A program made the translations under genes and the position numbers. A stretch of 64,000 nt of DNA from NCBI RefSeq assembly GCF_014126825.1, contig NZ_CP059900.1, positions 1,874,954 to 1,938,953 on the forward strand, in the 5' to 3' direction. Shown here piece by piece: positions 55,663 through 64,000 of this stretch. This stretch comes from Tomitella gaofuii. Lineage in GTDB: Bacteria; Actinomycetota; Actinomycetes; Mycobacteriales; Mycobacteriaceae. Positions within the stretch are counted from its first letter, which is position 1. Each line of letters begins with the position of its first letter. The notes under the pieces were generated by a model. That model did not search any database and was not told the origin of the DNA. It saw only the letters and a list, made by a program, of their open reading frames with translations.

Positions 55663-56580
55663 TCAGACAGGAAGCCGGTCGCGGAGGAACGCGGCGATCG
55701 CGTCCACCGATTCGGCGGCCTGACGGACCAGGCCCGACTGCAACTGGGCCACATGCCACAGGACGGGCGAGACGTCGAAGGTGACGTCGACCCCGTTCTC
55801 CCGCAGCGACCTGACATACCGCGCGGCATGGTCGTGCAGCATCTCCCGGGCGCCCACCTGCACGTAGGTGGGCGGGAATCCGCGGGTGTCGGCGTGCAGG
55901 GGAGCGAACCCCGGGTCGCCCGCCGGTGCCGCGCCGCGGTAGGCGTCGCAGGCGAAACGTATCCAACCGCGTCGCAGCACGGCGTCCTCCGTCATCATCG
56001 CCGGGTCGGCCCCGGGGTCCACCGCGGGTGCGATGAGCACGAGCGCGGCGGGGCGATCGCCCCGGTCCAGTAGTCGGCGCGTGAGTGCCGCGGCTATGCC
56101 TCCGCCGGCCGAGTCCCCGGCCACCGCGATGGACGCCGTGTCGTCGCCGTACTGCCGTGCCAGGTCGGCGAACGCGGCCTCGGCGTCGTCGACCGCCGCC
56201 GGGTACGGGTGCTCCGGTGCCAGGCGGTAGTCGAGGGAGTAAACGGCGGCACCGGTGTCCCGTGCCAGCCGTGCGGTGAGCGGACGGTGCGTCCGCGGTG
56301 ATCCGGTGACGAAGCCGCCGCCGTGCAGGTAAAGCACGGCGGCGGTGTCGGCCGGGGCTGTGCCGCCGCCGGCCGGAGGGACTGCGGTGAACCGTTCCGC
56401 CGGACGGCCTCCGAGGTCCATCGCGTCGCGGCGCACGCCGCGGACCACCGGCTGCACGACGGATGCGAAATCGAGCAGGCGGCGCTGCCCGGCCAGCGGC
56501 ATGCGGTCGTTGAGGATCGTCCGGTAGACGGGCCGCAGCGCGGTTTCGACCAGGCGCGGCGGCAGCGTGAACGCGGGCAC
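55663..56580 (-). CDS. Alpha/beta-hydrolase of the hormone-sensitive-lipase family (LipR-like)
   Basis: A 305-aa esterase. The oxyanion motif HGGGF is followed by the nucleophile elbow GDSAGG; the acid lies in VDP/DAV and the catalytic His near the end (VLWHV). This is the HSL/acetyl-hydrolase type. It is the last gene of a three-gene operon with an SDR and a flavin monooxygenase, a set that recalls mymA-lipR-sadH (Rv3083-Rv3085) of M. tuberculosis. GTG 56580 as start. Confidence 0.85.
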   Translation of the reverse strand: MPAFTLPPRLVETALRPVYRTILNDRMPLAGQRRLLDFASVVQPVVRGVRRDAMDLGGRPAERFTAVPPAGGGTAPADTAAVLYLHGGGFVTGSPRTHRPLTARLARDTGAAVYSLDYRLAPEHPYPAAVDDAEAAFADLARQYGDDTASIAVAGDSAGGGIAAALTRRLLDRGDRPAALVLIAPAVDPGADPAMMTEDAVLRRGWIRFACDAYRGAAPAGDPGFAPLHADTRGFPPTYVQVGAREMLHDHAARYVRSLRENGVDVTFDVSPVLWHVAQLQSGLVRQAAESVDAIAAFLRDRLPV

Positions 56581-56609
56581 GGTGGTGTCTCGGTCCTTTC
56601 CGGTCGGCG

Positions 56610-57467
56610 TCAGCGGGCCTCGGGCGAGGAGGCGGACCCCTGCGGTTTGGGCATCAGCAGCCCCGTGACCGCGGAGACGACGCGTTGGTAGCCGGGCCCC
56701 GTGACCCGGACGAACAGGTCCAGGGCGCGGGCGTCGAGGCCGATGAGGACGCGTCCGCGGTCCGCGTCGACGCCCTTGAGGATGCGGCGCGCGGCGGCTT
56801 CGGGGCTGGTGTGGGCCAGGTAGCGGTCGAAGAACTGGGCGAAATCGCGCTGCTGGTAGCCGTCCGCCGTCGTGCTGTTGCGGGCGATCGCGGTCTTGAT
56901 GCCCCCGGGATGCACGCAGGTGACCCGGACGGGTCTGCCGGCGGAAAGCATTTCCTGGCGCAGTGCTTCGGTGAACCCGCGCACCGCGAACTTGGCCGCG
57001 TTGTAGGCGCTCTGGCCGGGGACGGCGAGGAGCCCGAAAAGGCTCGATGTGTTGACGATGTGCCCGTCGCCGGACGCGATGAGATAAGGCAGGAACGCCT
57101 TGGTGCCGTTGACGACACCCCAGAAGTCCACGTCCATGACGCGCTCAATGTCTTTGAACTCGGAGATCTCCACCTCGCCGGTGAAGGCGATTCCCGCATT
57201 GTTGAACACCAGGTTGACGGTGCCGAAGTGCTCGTCGACCGCCGCGGCGTAGTCGATGACGGCCTCACGCTGGGTGACGTCGAGAGGAGCCGAGTGGACG
57301 TCCGCGCCGAGTTGCTCGGCCTGCCGGACGGTTTCGGTCAGGCCCAGGGTGTCCATGTCGGACAGCGCGAGCCGCGCACCGCCCTTCGCCAGCTGGAGTG
57401 CGAGTGCCCGCCCGATGCCGGAGCCCGCGCCGGTGACCACTGCCACTTTGCCTGAGATGTCGGTCAT
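56610..57467 (-). CDS. Short-chain dehydrogenase/reductase (SadH-like)
   Basis: A 285-aa classical SDR. The cofactor motif TGAGSGIG is near residues 12-19, NNAG follows, then the catalytic Ser in NTSSLFG and YxxxK as YNAAKFA. The DMD after strand 2 suggests NAD(H). Relatives reduce or oxidise long-chain alcohols/ketones. The ATG at 57467 overlaps the stop of the monooxygenase gene by 4 bp (ATGA), so the two are coupled. Confidence 0.9.
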   Translation of the reverse strand: MTDISGKVAVVTGAGSGIGRALALQLAKGGARLALSDMDTLGLTETVRQAEQLGADVHSAPLDVTQREAVIDYAAAVDEHFGTVNLVFNNAGIAFTGEVEISEFKDIERVMDVDFWGVVNGTKAFLPYLIASGDGHIVNTSSLFGLLAVPGQSAYNAAKFAVRGFTEALRQEMLSAGRPVRVTCVHPGGIKTAIARNSTTADGYQQRDFAQFFDRYLAHTSPEAAARRILKGVDADRGRVLIGLDARALDLFVRVTGPGYQRVVSAVTGLLMPKPQGSASSPEAR

Positions 57468-59014
57468 GATGCGCTCTCCTCGAGGTTCGCGCCGGCGCGG
57501 TCGCGGCCGGTCGGTCGGGTGGTCAGGTGGTAGGCGTCCAGATCGAAGCGCCTGGTGCTGCGGCGGAAATCGAAGGTGAATCCGGGCCACAGGGTGGTGT
57601 TGTTGCCGTGGCTGTCCAGGTACCAGCTGGCGCAGCCGCCCGTCATCCACACCGACGGGGCCAGCTGTTCCTGGAGCTTGCGGTTGAAGTGGTCCTGCAC
57701 GTCGCCGCGCACCTCCACCGTCGCGAGGCCGCGCCGGTGCATCGTGGCCACCGCGTCGACGACGTAGTTGATCTGCGATTCGATCATGTAGACCATCGAG
57801 CTGTGGCCGAGGCCGGTATTGGGGCCCACCATGAAGAACATGTTGGGGAAGCCGGCCACCGTGGTGCCCTTGTAGGCCTGCATGCCGATGCGCCGCCACG
57901 TCTGCGCCAGCGAGTCGCCGGAACGGCCGCGGATCACCTCGAAGGTGGGCGAGTCGGTGACGTGGAATCCGGTGGCCACGATCAGCGCGTCCACGGGGCG
58001 CTCCGTGCCGTCCGCGGTGATGATCGAGTGGGCGGTGACCTCCCTGATGGGATCGGTGACCACGTCGACGTCGTCCCGGTCGAGGGCGGGGTAGTAGTCA
58101 TTGGAGATGAGCATGCGCTTGCAGCCGATCGTGAAGTCCGGCGTGACCTTCCGGCGCAGCGCGCGGTCCTTGATGCCGCGGCGCAGATGCAGCTGCGCCG
58201 CGAGTTGCAGCGGCTTGAGCAGCGCGGGCATGCGTGCGAGGCCCACCACCTGGGTTTCGCGCATGGCGTAGACCCCGGCGCGGGCCAGCCGCTGGAATCC
58301 GGGGACGTGCCGGAAGGCGAACCGTTCGGCGGGGGAGTAGCGACGGTCCGCGCGCGGCATGACCCAGGGTGCGGTGCGCTGGTAGACGTCCAGGTGCGCG
58401 ACGTCGGCGGCGATCGACGGCACGATCTGGATGGCCGATGCGCCGGTGCCGATGATCGCCACGCGCTTGCCGGTGAGGTCCGCGTCGTGGTTCCACTGCG
58501 ACGAATGGAAGAGCTCTCCCCGGAATCCGGAGATCCCCTTGATGTCCGGGAGTGCGGGTTCGCACAGTGCACCGACCGCTGCGATGACGGCGTCCGCCGT
58601 GTAGTCGCCTTCGGTGGTCTGCACACGCCAGCGCGCGGCGTCGCCGTCCCAATCCGCGCCGAGAACTTCGACGCCGAACCGGTGCCGGCCGAGCACGCCG
58701 GAGCGCTCCGCGACCGAGCGGATGTAGGCCTGGATCTCTTCCTGGCGCGAGAACGAGCGCGACCAGTCCGGGTTGAGCGCGAACGAGTACGAGTACAGCT
58801 GCGACGGCACGTCGCAGGCGGCCCCCGGGTAGGTGTTGTCCCGCCAGGTGCCGCCCACCTCGAGCCCCCGCTCGAGGACGAGGAAGTCCCCCTGTCCCGC
58901 CTGGTCGAGCTTGATGGCGGCGCCGAGCCCGGAGAATCCGCTGCCGATGATGAGCGTGCGGACGTGCCGAGGCACGGCGGATCGGTCCGCGCGGCCGTTG
59001 GTCGCTGTGGTCAT
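57464..59014 (-). CDS. Flavin-containing/Baeyer-Villiger monooxygenase (MymA-like)
   Basis: A 516-aa FAD/NADPH monooxygenase. The FAD motif GSGFSGLG lies at about residues 24-31, the NADPH motif GTGASA near 190, and between them FRGELFHSSQWN corresponds to the BVMO fingerprint FxGxxxHxxxW(P/D) with Asn at the last place; SHGNNTT lies near the end. It should insert oxygen into a ketone or oxidise a hydrophobic substrate. First gene of a three-gene operon whose promoter faces the TetR gene across two operator-like repeats. The mymA operon counterpart is linked to acid-stress envelope remodelling. Confidence 0.87.
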   Translation of the reverse strand: MTTATNGRADRSAVPRHVRTLIIGSGFSGLGAAIKLDQAGQGDFLVLERGLEVGGTWRDNTYPGAACDVPSQLYSYSFALNPDWSRSFSRQEEIQAYIRSVAERSGVLGRHRFGVEVLGADWDGDAARWRVQTTEGDYTADAVIAAVGALCEPALPDIKGISGFRGELFHSSQWNHDADLTGKRVAIIGTGASAIQIVPSIAADVAHLDVYQRTAPWVMPRADRRYSPAERFAFRHVPGFQRLARAGVYAMRETQVVGLARMPALLKPLQLAAQLHLRRGIKDRALRRKVTPDFTIGCKRMLISNDYYPALDRDDVDVVTDPIREVTAHSIITADGTERPVDALIVATGFHVTDSPTFEVIRGRSGDSLAQTWRRIGMQAYKGTTVAGFPNMFFMVGPNTGLGHSSMVYMIESQINYVVDAVATMHRRGLATVEVRGDVQDHFNRKLQEQLAPSVWMTGGCASWYLDSHGNNTTLWPGFTFDFRRSTRRFDLDAYHLTTRPTGRDRAGANLEESAS

Positions 59015-59031
59015 GCCTCGAATGTAGAACG

Positions 59032-59084
59032 CTATTGAACGTGAGTCAATAGTAGGGGCGCGGCAATTGACTTCGAGTCAGTAG
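59032..59084. promoter_or_regulatory. Paired operators in the monooxygenase/TetR divergent gap
   Basis: CTATTGA/TCAATAG form 7-bp perfect arms (59032-59038, 59046-59052). A second palindrome, TGACT-TCG-AGTCA, is at 59068-59080. The shared half site GAGTCARTAG occurs at 59043-59052 and 59075-59084, exactly 32 bp apart, close to three helical turns. The 71-bp gap between divergent starts is almost filled by them. Confidence 0.65.
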
Positions 59085-59085
59085 A

Positions 59086-59712
59086 ATGGCTGCCGTGGAA
59101 GAGAAGCGCACCAGACTCAGCCCGCAGGCCCGCCGCCGCCAGCTTGTGACCCTCGGCGTCGAGATGCTCAGCGGCCGGTCCATCGACACGGTGTCGGTCG
59201 AGGAGCTCGCGGAGAAGGCGGGCGTGTCGCGCGGGCTGATCTTCCACTACTTCGGTTCCAAGCAGGGGTACCTGCTGGCGGTGGTCCGGCACCTGAGCGA
59301 GGAGATGATCGCGTTCACCGATCCGGACCCGTCGCTGCCCCCGCTCGAGCAGCTCAGCGCGTCGCTGGCGGCATATCTGGACTACGTCACAGAGAACCGG
59401 GACGGGTATGTGTCGCTGCTGCGGGGGAGCACGAGCAACGATCCGGAGATGCGCGCCGTATTCGAGTACACCCGGGGCGTGCTCACACAGCGTGTCCTCG
59501 AGCGGGTTCCGCAGATCGGTGTCGAGGTGACGCCGCGTGTGGAGCTGGCGGCGCGCGGGTGGGTGGCGTTCGTCGAGGAGACGGTGATCAGCTGGCTGCG
59601 CGAGCCCGGAGTCTCCCGTGAGGAGCTGCTGGGATTGCTCAACTGGGCGCTGCCGGCGGTGGCCATGCGCCCGGAGCAGGCGCTGGCGCTGCTCGCAGCC
59701 TCCGATGTGTGA
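59086..59712 (+). CDS. TetR-family regulator of the monooxygenase operon
   Basis: A 208-aa TetR. The DNA-binding domain reads VSVEELAEKAGVSRGLIFHYFGSKQGYLLAV, around residues 38-68. The C-terminal ligand domain is helical and unremarkable. It is divergent from the monooxygenase-SDR-hydrolase operon, 71 bp apart, over a double inverted repeat, so it is likely to repress both sides. Its stop codon lies in the first unit of a 16-17 bp tandem repeat. Confidence 0.92.
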   Translation: MAAVEEKRTRLSPQARRRQLVTLGVEMLSGRSIDTVSVEELAEKAGVSRGLIFHYFGSKQGYLLAVVRHLSEEMIAFTDPDPSLPPLEQLSASLAAYLDYVTENRDGYVSLLRGSTSNDPEMRAVFEYTRGVLTQRVLERVPQIGVEVTPRVELAARGWVAFVEETVISWLREPGVSREELLGLLNWALPAVAMRPEQALALLAASDV

Positions 59713-59747
59713 GGCCTCCGATGTTGTGGGGCCTCCGATGTGTGGGA
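59699..59747 (+). repeat. Three 16-17 bp tandem repeats spanning the TetR stop codon
   Basis: CCTCCGATGTGTGAGG (59699), CCTCCGATGTTGTGGGG (59715) and CCTCCGATGTGTGGGA (59732) are consecutive near-identical units. The TGA of the TetR gene is inside the first, so the tail of the protein (SDV) could lengthen or shorten by loss or gain of units. Confidence 0.85.
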
Positions 59748-59773
59748 CGCGGATGAATGACGGCCCGGGTGCG

Positions 59774-59814
59774 TGAGGGCCCCGCCCCGGAATCGGTCCG
59801 GGGCGGGGCCCTCA
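59774..59814. terminator. 18-bp hairpin between convergent TetR and kgd
   Basis: A perfect stem made of TGAGGGCCCCGCCCCGGA and its complement encloses an ATCGG loop. It sits between the TetR gene (plus) and kgd (minus), 38 bp from the kgd stop. Confidence 0.8.
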
Positions 59815-59851
59815 GCGTCGTGCACCGTCGGCGGGTGCATGTGGCGGCCGG

Positions 59852-62800
59852 CTAGGCGAACGCCGCCTCGATCACCTCGTGCTGCTCCACGGCGTGCACC
59901 TTGCTGGACCCGGAGGACGGGGCCGACATGGGGCGCCGCGAGATCCGCTGGAGGTTGCCGAGCAGGTCCGGAAGCAGGTCCGGCAGTGCGAGCCCGATCG
60001 TCGGCCAGGCGCCCTGGTTGCCGGGCTCCTCCTGCACCCACCGGACCTCGGTGGCATTGGGGTAGGCCTCCAGCGCCTCCCGGATGCGGCGCCGCGGCAG
60101 CGGGTACAGCTGCTCGAGCCGGACGATCGCCGTGTCGGTGATGTTCTCCTTGTCACGCTTGGCCGCCAGCTCGTAGTAGAGCTTTCCGCTGACCAGGAGG
60201 ACCTTGGTCACCGCGTTGCGGTCGCCTCCGCCGGTCGCGAAGTGCGGGTCCTGCATCACCGAACGGAACTTGTTGTCGGTGAAGTCCGAGACCGGGCTGA
60301 CCGCGGCCTTGTTGCGCAGCATCGACTTGGGCGTGAACACCACCAGGGGCCGGTGGATGCCGTCGTAGGCGTGCCGCCGCAGCAGGTGGAAGTAGTTGGC
60401 CGGGGTCGACGGCACGGCCACGGTCATCGAGCCCTCGGCGCACAGCTGCAGGAACCGTTCGATACGCCCGGAGGTGTGGTCGGGCCCCTGGCCCTCGTGC
60501 CCGTGCGGCAGCAGCATGATCACGTTGGACCGCTGCCCCCACTTGGCCTCGCCGGACGAGATGAACTCGTCGATGATCGACTGGGCGCCGTTGACGAAGT
60601 CGCCGAACTGCGCCTCCCACAGCACCAGCGCATCGGGGTTGCCGACGGAGTACCCGTACTCGAAGCCGAGTCCCGCGAACTCCGTGAGCGCCGAATCGTA
60701 GGCGAGGAACTTGCCGCCCTTGTCGCCGCCCAGGTTGGACAGCGGAGTGTATTCGGCTTCGTCCTGACGGTCGATGAGCACGGAATGGCGCTGGCTGAAG
60801 GTGCCGCGCCGCGAGTCCTGGCCGGACAGCCGCACCAGGCGGCCCTCGTAGACCAGCGAACCGAAGGCGAGGAGCTCGGCGAAGGCCCAGTCGACGCCGC
60901 CCTCACGCGACATCTTGTGCCGGCGCTCGAGCACGGGCTTGACGCGCGGGTGCACGGTGAACGCTTCGGGGAAGCCCAGGTGGGCGTCGCCGATGCGCTG
61001 GACGAGCGTCGGGTCGATGGCGGTCACCAGGCTGGTGCGCAGCGTCTGGTCCTCGAGGACCGAGGGGCTGGGCTCGGCGGTGTACTTCTCGAGTTCGCGC
61101 ACCTCGTTGAAGACCCGCTCCAGCTGGCCCTGGTAGTCGCGCAGCGCGGCCTCGGCCTCGTCCAGCGAGATGTCGCCGCGGCCGATGAGCGCCTCGGTGT
61201 AGCTCTTGCGGACGCTGCGCTTGCTGTCGATGACGTCGTACATCTGCGGCTGGGTCATCGACGGGTCGTCGCCCTCGTTGTGCCCGCGGCGCCGGTAGCA
61301 GATCATGTCGATGACGACGTCCTTGCCGAACCGCTGCCGGAAGTCGACGGCGAGCTTGGCGACCCGCACGCAGGCCTCCGGATCGTCGCCGTTGACGTGA
61401 AAGATCGGCGCATCGATCATCTTCGCGACGTCGGTGCAGTACTCGGACGAGCGCGAGTACTCCGGCGCGGTGGTGAAGCCCACCTGGTTGTTGACGATGA
61501 TGTGCACGGTGCCGCCGGTGCGGTAGCCGCGCAGCTGGGCGAGGTTGAGCGTCTCCGCGACGACGCCCTGGCCGGCGAAGGCCGCGTCGCCGTGCAGCAG
61601 CATGGGCAGCACGGTGAAGCCGTCCTGGCCCTTGTCCAGCAGGTCCTGCTTGGCGCGCACCAGGCCCTCCAGGACCGGGTCGACGGCCTCGAGGTGCGAC
61701 GGGTTGGCGGTGAGCGACACGGTGATGTCGTTGTCGCCGAACATCTGGATGTACGTGCCGGACGAGCCGAGGTGGTACTTCACGTCACCCGAGCCGTGGG
61801 AGGCCTTCGGGTTCATGTTGCCTTCGAACTCGGTGAAGATCTGCTTGTACGGCTTGCCGACGATATTGGCGAGCACGTTGAGGCGGCCGCGGTGCGGCAT
61901 ACCGATGACGACTTCGTCCAACGCGAACTCGGCGGCCTGGTCGATGACGGCGTCCATCATGGGGATCACCGTCTCCGCGCCCTCGAGCGAGAACCTCTTC
62001 TGGCCGACGTACTTGGTCTGCAGGAAGGTCTCGAACGCCTCGGCGGCGTTGAGCTTGCTCAGGATGTATTTCTGCTCGGCGACCGCGGGCTTGGTGTGCG
62101 GCACCTCTATGCGGTGCTGCAGCCACTCGCGCTGCTCCGGGTCGAGGATGTGGGTGTACTCGATGCCCATGGTGCGGCAGTACGCGTTGCGCAGCACGCC
62201 GAGCACGTCGCGCAGCTTCATCCTGTCGTGTCCGGCGAAGCCGCCCACGTTGAACTCGCGGTCGAGGTCCCACAGCGTGAGATGGTGGCTCAGCACGTCG
62301 AGGTCGGGGTGGCTGTGGAACCGTGCGGGGTCCAGGCGCAGCGGATCGGTGTCGGCCATGAGGTGGCCGCGGTTGCGGTAGGCCGCGATGAGCTCGAGCA
62401 CCCGCGTGTTCTTGTCGATCACGCCCTCGGCGATGTCCTGCCGCCAGCGCACCGGCTCGTACGGGACCCGCAGGTCGGTGAACAGCTCGTCCCAGAACTC
62501 GTCGGAGAGCAGCAGCGTGTGGATGCGGCGCAGGAAGTCGCCGGACTCCGCGCCCTGGATGATGCGGTGGTCGTAGGTGGAGGTGAGCGTGAGCAGTTTG
62601 CCGACGCCCACCTCGGCGAGCCGTTCGTCGCTGGAGCCCTGGAACTCCGCGGGGTACTCCATGGCGCCGACGCCGATGATGGCGCCCTGCCCCTGCATGA
62701 GGCGCGGCACCGAGTGCACGGTGCCGATGGTGCCCGGATTGGTCAGCGAGATCGTCACGCCGCTGAAGTCGGCGATCGTGAGCTTGCCGTCGCGGGCGCG

Positions 62801-63625
62801 GCGGACGATGTCCTCGTAGGCGTTCCAGAAGCGCGAGAAGCTCATCGTCTCGCAATTCTTGATGGCCGCCACCACGAGGGAACGGTTGCCGTCCTTGCCG
62901 GGCAGGTCGATGGCCAGGCCAAGGTTGACGTGTTCGGGGGTGACGATGTGGGGCTTGCCGTCGACCTCGGCGAAGTGGCGGTTCATCCCCGGGAAGCTGG
63001 CGATGGCGCGGACGAGCGCGTAGCCGAGGATGTGCGTGAACGACACCTTGCCGCCGCGGGTGCGCTGCAGGTGGTTGTTCGCCACCACCCGGTTGTCGAT
63101 CATCAGCTTGGCGGGGATCGCGCGCACCGACGTCGCCGTGGGGATCGACAGGGAGGAGGTCATGTTCCTGGCGACGGCGGCTGCAGGGCCGCGTAGGACC
63201 TTGCTCTCGGTTCCGTCGCCGGAGTCCGCCTTGGCCGGGGCGGCCTTGGCGGCGGGCGCCGACGTGGCGGGCGCGGGCTTCGAGGAGGATGGGCCGGCCT
63301 GGGGGGCGGCGGCGTTCTGTCCGGCGGGGGGCTTCTGAGCGGGCGCGGGCTTGGCGGGTGCGGCCTGGGCGGGTTCCTTCCGGGCCGGTGCAGGAGTGGC
63401 GGCGGGCTCCGCGGTGCGCTGGCCGGCGGTGGGCGCGGTGGTGGACGTCGTCGCGGCGGGCGCGTGCCCGGGGGAGCGGCCGTTCTCACCGGCACCGGGC
63501 TGGTAATCGGCGAGGAAATCATGCCAACTGGCGTCCACGGAGGAGGGGTCCTCCTGGAAGCGCTGGTACATCTCCTCGACCAACCACTGGTTTTGGCCGA
63601 ACTGCGACGTCGAGCTGCTGGTCAC
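59852..63625 (-). CDS. kgd: Multifunctional 2-oxoglutarate dehydrogenase/decarboxylase Kgd
   Basis: A 1257-aa fusion of a succinyltransferase-like (E2) and E1 domains, as in Mtb Kgd (Rv1248c) and corynebacterial OdhA. The first 40 residues ([31 protein letters not shown]) are the conserved N-terminal helix; a Pro/Ala linker follows to about 140; the E2 catalytic domain, with [16 protein letters not shown] for its His, ends near 360; E1 takes the rest: [26 protein letters not shown] (ThDP), NNQVGFTT. No lipoyl domain is present; it borrows SucB. It catalyses entry of 2-oxoglutarate to succinyl-CoA or succinate semialdehyde and is regulated by the FHA protein GarA. The GTG at 63625 is the longest reading that includes the conserved N-terminus. 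Confidence 0.96.
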   Translation of the reverse strand: MTSSSTSQFGQNQWLVEEMYQRFQEDPSSVDASWHDFLADYQPGAGENGRSPGHAPAATTSTTAPTAGQRTAEPAATPAPARKEPAQAAPAKPAPAQKPPAGQNAAAPQAGPSSSKPAPATSAPAAKAAPAKADSGDGTESKVLRGPAAAVARNMTSSLSIPTATSVRAIPAKLMIDNRVVANNHLQRTRGGKVSFTHILGYALVRAIASFPGMNRHFAEVDGKPHIVTPEHVNLGLAIDLPGKDGNRSLVVAAIKNCETMSFSRFWNAYEDIVRRARDGKLTIADFSGVTISLTNPGTIGTVHSVPRLMQGQGAIIGVGAMEYPAEFQGSSDERLAEVGVGKLLTLTSTYDHRIIQGAESGDFLRRIHTLLLSDEFWDELFTDLRVPYEPVRWRQDIAEGVIDKNTRVLELIAAYRNRGHLMADTDPLRLDPARFHSHPDLDVLSHHLTLWDLDREFNVGGFAGHDRMKLRDVLGVLRNAYCRTMGIEYTHILDPEQREWLQHRIEVPHTKPAVAEQKYILSKLNAAEAFETFLQTKYVGQKRFSLEGAETVIPMMDAVIDQAAEFALDEVVIGMPHRGRLNVLANIVGKPYKQIFTEFEGNMNPKASHGSGDVKYHLGSSGTYIQMFGDNDITVSLTANPSHLEAVDPVLEGLVRAKQDLLDKGQDGFTVLPMLLHGDAAFAGQGVVAETLNLAQLRGYRTGGTVHIIVNNQVGFTTAPEYSRSSEYCTDVAKMIDAPIFHVNGDDPEACVRVAKLAVDFRQRFGKDVVIDMICYRRRGHNEGDDPSMTQPQMYDVIDSKRSVRKSYTEALIGRGDISLDEAEAALRDYQGQLERVFNEVRELEKYTAEPSPSVLEDQTLRTSLVTAIDPTLVQRIGDAHLGFPEAFTVHPRVKPVLERRHKMSREGGVDWAFAELLAFGSLVYEGRLVRLSGQDSRRGTFSQRHSVLIDRQDEAEYTPLSNLGGDKGGKFLAYDSALTEFAGLGFEYGYSVGNPDALVLWEAQFGDFVNGAQSIIDEFISSGEAKWGQRSNVIMLLPHGHEGQGPDHTSGRIERFLQLCAEGSMTVAVPSTPANYFHLLRRHAYDGIHRPLVVFTPKSMLRNKAAVSPVSDFTDNKFRSVMQDPHFATGGGDRNAVTKVLLVSGKLYYELAAKRDKENITDTAIVRLEQLYPLPRRRIREALEAYPNATEVRWVQEEPGNQGAWPTIGLALPDLLPDLLGNLQRISRRPMSAPSSGSSKVHAVEQHEVIEAAFA

Positions 63626-63673
63626 GGCAGAAATTCGCCTCGTTTCGTTCTTCGCTCATCGATCAGCGTGCAT

Positions 63674-63685
63674 GCCTGTACAGGC
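63674..63685. promoter_or_regulatory. 12-bp palindrome at the kgd promoter
   Basis: GCCTGTACAGGC is perfectly self-complementary and overlaps a minus-strand -10 box TAGCCT (63687-63682). Transcription would start about 50 bp upstream of the kgd GTG. A repressor or activator site is inferred. Confidence 0.5.
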
Positions 63686-63787
63686 TATCGTGTCCGCACC
63701 GTCGGGGCGCTACGTCATCCTGTTTCGCGCCGCTGCCCGGCGCGGCGGCGGCGGGCAGCGCGCAAAGGCCCCTCGGACGGGGGTGGT

Positions 63788-64000
63788 TCAGGCACGTGCG
63801 GCCTCGGTGCTCGCGGCGGCGGCGAGCAGCCGCGAGTAGTGGCCGCCGGCATGGCGAAGGGCCTGCGGCGCGCCCCGTTCCACGATCCTGCCGCCGTCGA
63901 CGACCACGATCTCGTCCGCCTGTTCGGCGGTGGCCAGCCGGTGGGCGACGAGGACGGCGGTGCGATCGCGGCGCACCCTGCGCCCCGCCGCGAGTACTGT
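63788..64000 (-). CDS. C-terminal end of an ABC transporter ATPase (runs off the window)
   Basis: Seventy codons are visible, continuing past the edge. TAVLVAHRLATAEQADEIVVVDGGRIVERGAPQAL is the switch-His/D-loop end of an ABC exporter ATPase; HYSRLL is the typical finish of the MDR/MsbA group with a fused membrane domain. No more can be said without the missing part. It is on the same strand as and 162 bp upstream of kgd. Confidence 0.85.
   Translation of the reverse strand, partial: TVLAAGRRVRRDRTAVLVAHRLATAEQADEIVVVDGGRIVERGAPQALRHAGGHYSRLLAAAASTEAARA

Noticed and set aside
59879-63196. A very long plus-strand open frame (over 1100 codons) opposite kgd
   Set aside because: It is the antisense shadow of the strongly conserved kgd in very GC-rich DNA; composition is low-complexity Gly/Val/Arg/Leu with no domain.

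Overview
This is a very GC-rich stretch of chromosome from a mycolic-acid actinomycete (Mycobacteriales/Corynebacteriales), most likely a relative of Gordonia, Tsukamurella, Tomitella or Dietzia rather than Mycobacterium itself. The markers are a PimE-type mannosyltransferase, the PIM/LAM lipoprotein LpqW, mycothiol MshB, F420 biosynthesis FbiC, glucosyl-3-phosphoglycerate synthase GpgS, the SigE/RseA/HtrA/TatB stress block and a fused Kgd-type 2-oxoglutarate dehydrogenase. The gene order follows, from memory, M. tuberculosis about Rv1157c to Rv1249c, with insertions and losses. I see no rRNA, tRNA, CRISPR array or recognisable insertion sequence.

Layout. 1-5.6 kb: accessory genes mostly on the minus strand: the N-terminus of a membrane multicopper-oxidase-like protein, an MFS pump, a DesA3-like desaturase under an operator-like palindrome, and a coupled pair of secreted proteins (HNH nuclease lipoprotein and an Ala/Pro-rich protein). 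5.8-12 kb: pimE, a tail-to-tail pterin dehydratase, then a TPP riboswitch driving thiB-thiP-thiQ, where ThiQ is fused in one frame to a MutT-like Nudix domain. 12.3-25.3 kb: typA, lpqW, mshB (behind a 16-bp tandem repeat carrying ATG and Shine-Dalgarno units), an unlisted 54-aa gene coupled to a membrane protein, fbiC, fdxC, dapC, a SUFU-like protein, a FadD36-like ligase and an Rv1155-like F420/PPOX protein.

25.5-31.7 kb: an accessory island with a secreted PtpB-like phosphatase, a phosphotransferase and its coupled partner facing a TetR regulator, a Ddn-like F420 protein and an amino-acid permease. 31.7-38 kb: dapD diverging from dapE and a tightly overlapping operon of two LOG-family proteins, folP2, gpgS and a DivIVA-like membrane protein, then a DUF3117 gene. 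38-49.6 kb: an RlmA-like methyltransferase, the Rv1220c-like methyltransferase, sigE-rseA-htrA-tatB, mrp, a lytic transglycosylase, DUF1003 and MgtE-N/CBS proteins, a stress-type membrane protein and an orphan. 49.8-55.7 kb: M20 peptidase, a second SUFU-like protein, a PHP phosphoesterase, malic enzyme coupled to an orphan betaine-type binding lipoprotein. 55.7-64 kb: a mymA-like hydrolase/SDR/monooxygenase operon facing its TetR gene, then kgd and the end of an ABC exporter.

Recurring themes are envelope glycolipid assembly (PimE, LpqW, GpgS), DAP/lysine synthesis (DapC, DapD, DapE), F420 (FbiC, Rv1155-like, Ddn-like), many 1-4 bp start/stop overlaps, several probable leaderless promoters with a TANNNT box 7-9 bases before the start codon, perfect GC hairpins between convergent genes, and several 16-18 bp tandem duplications.
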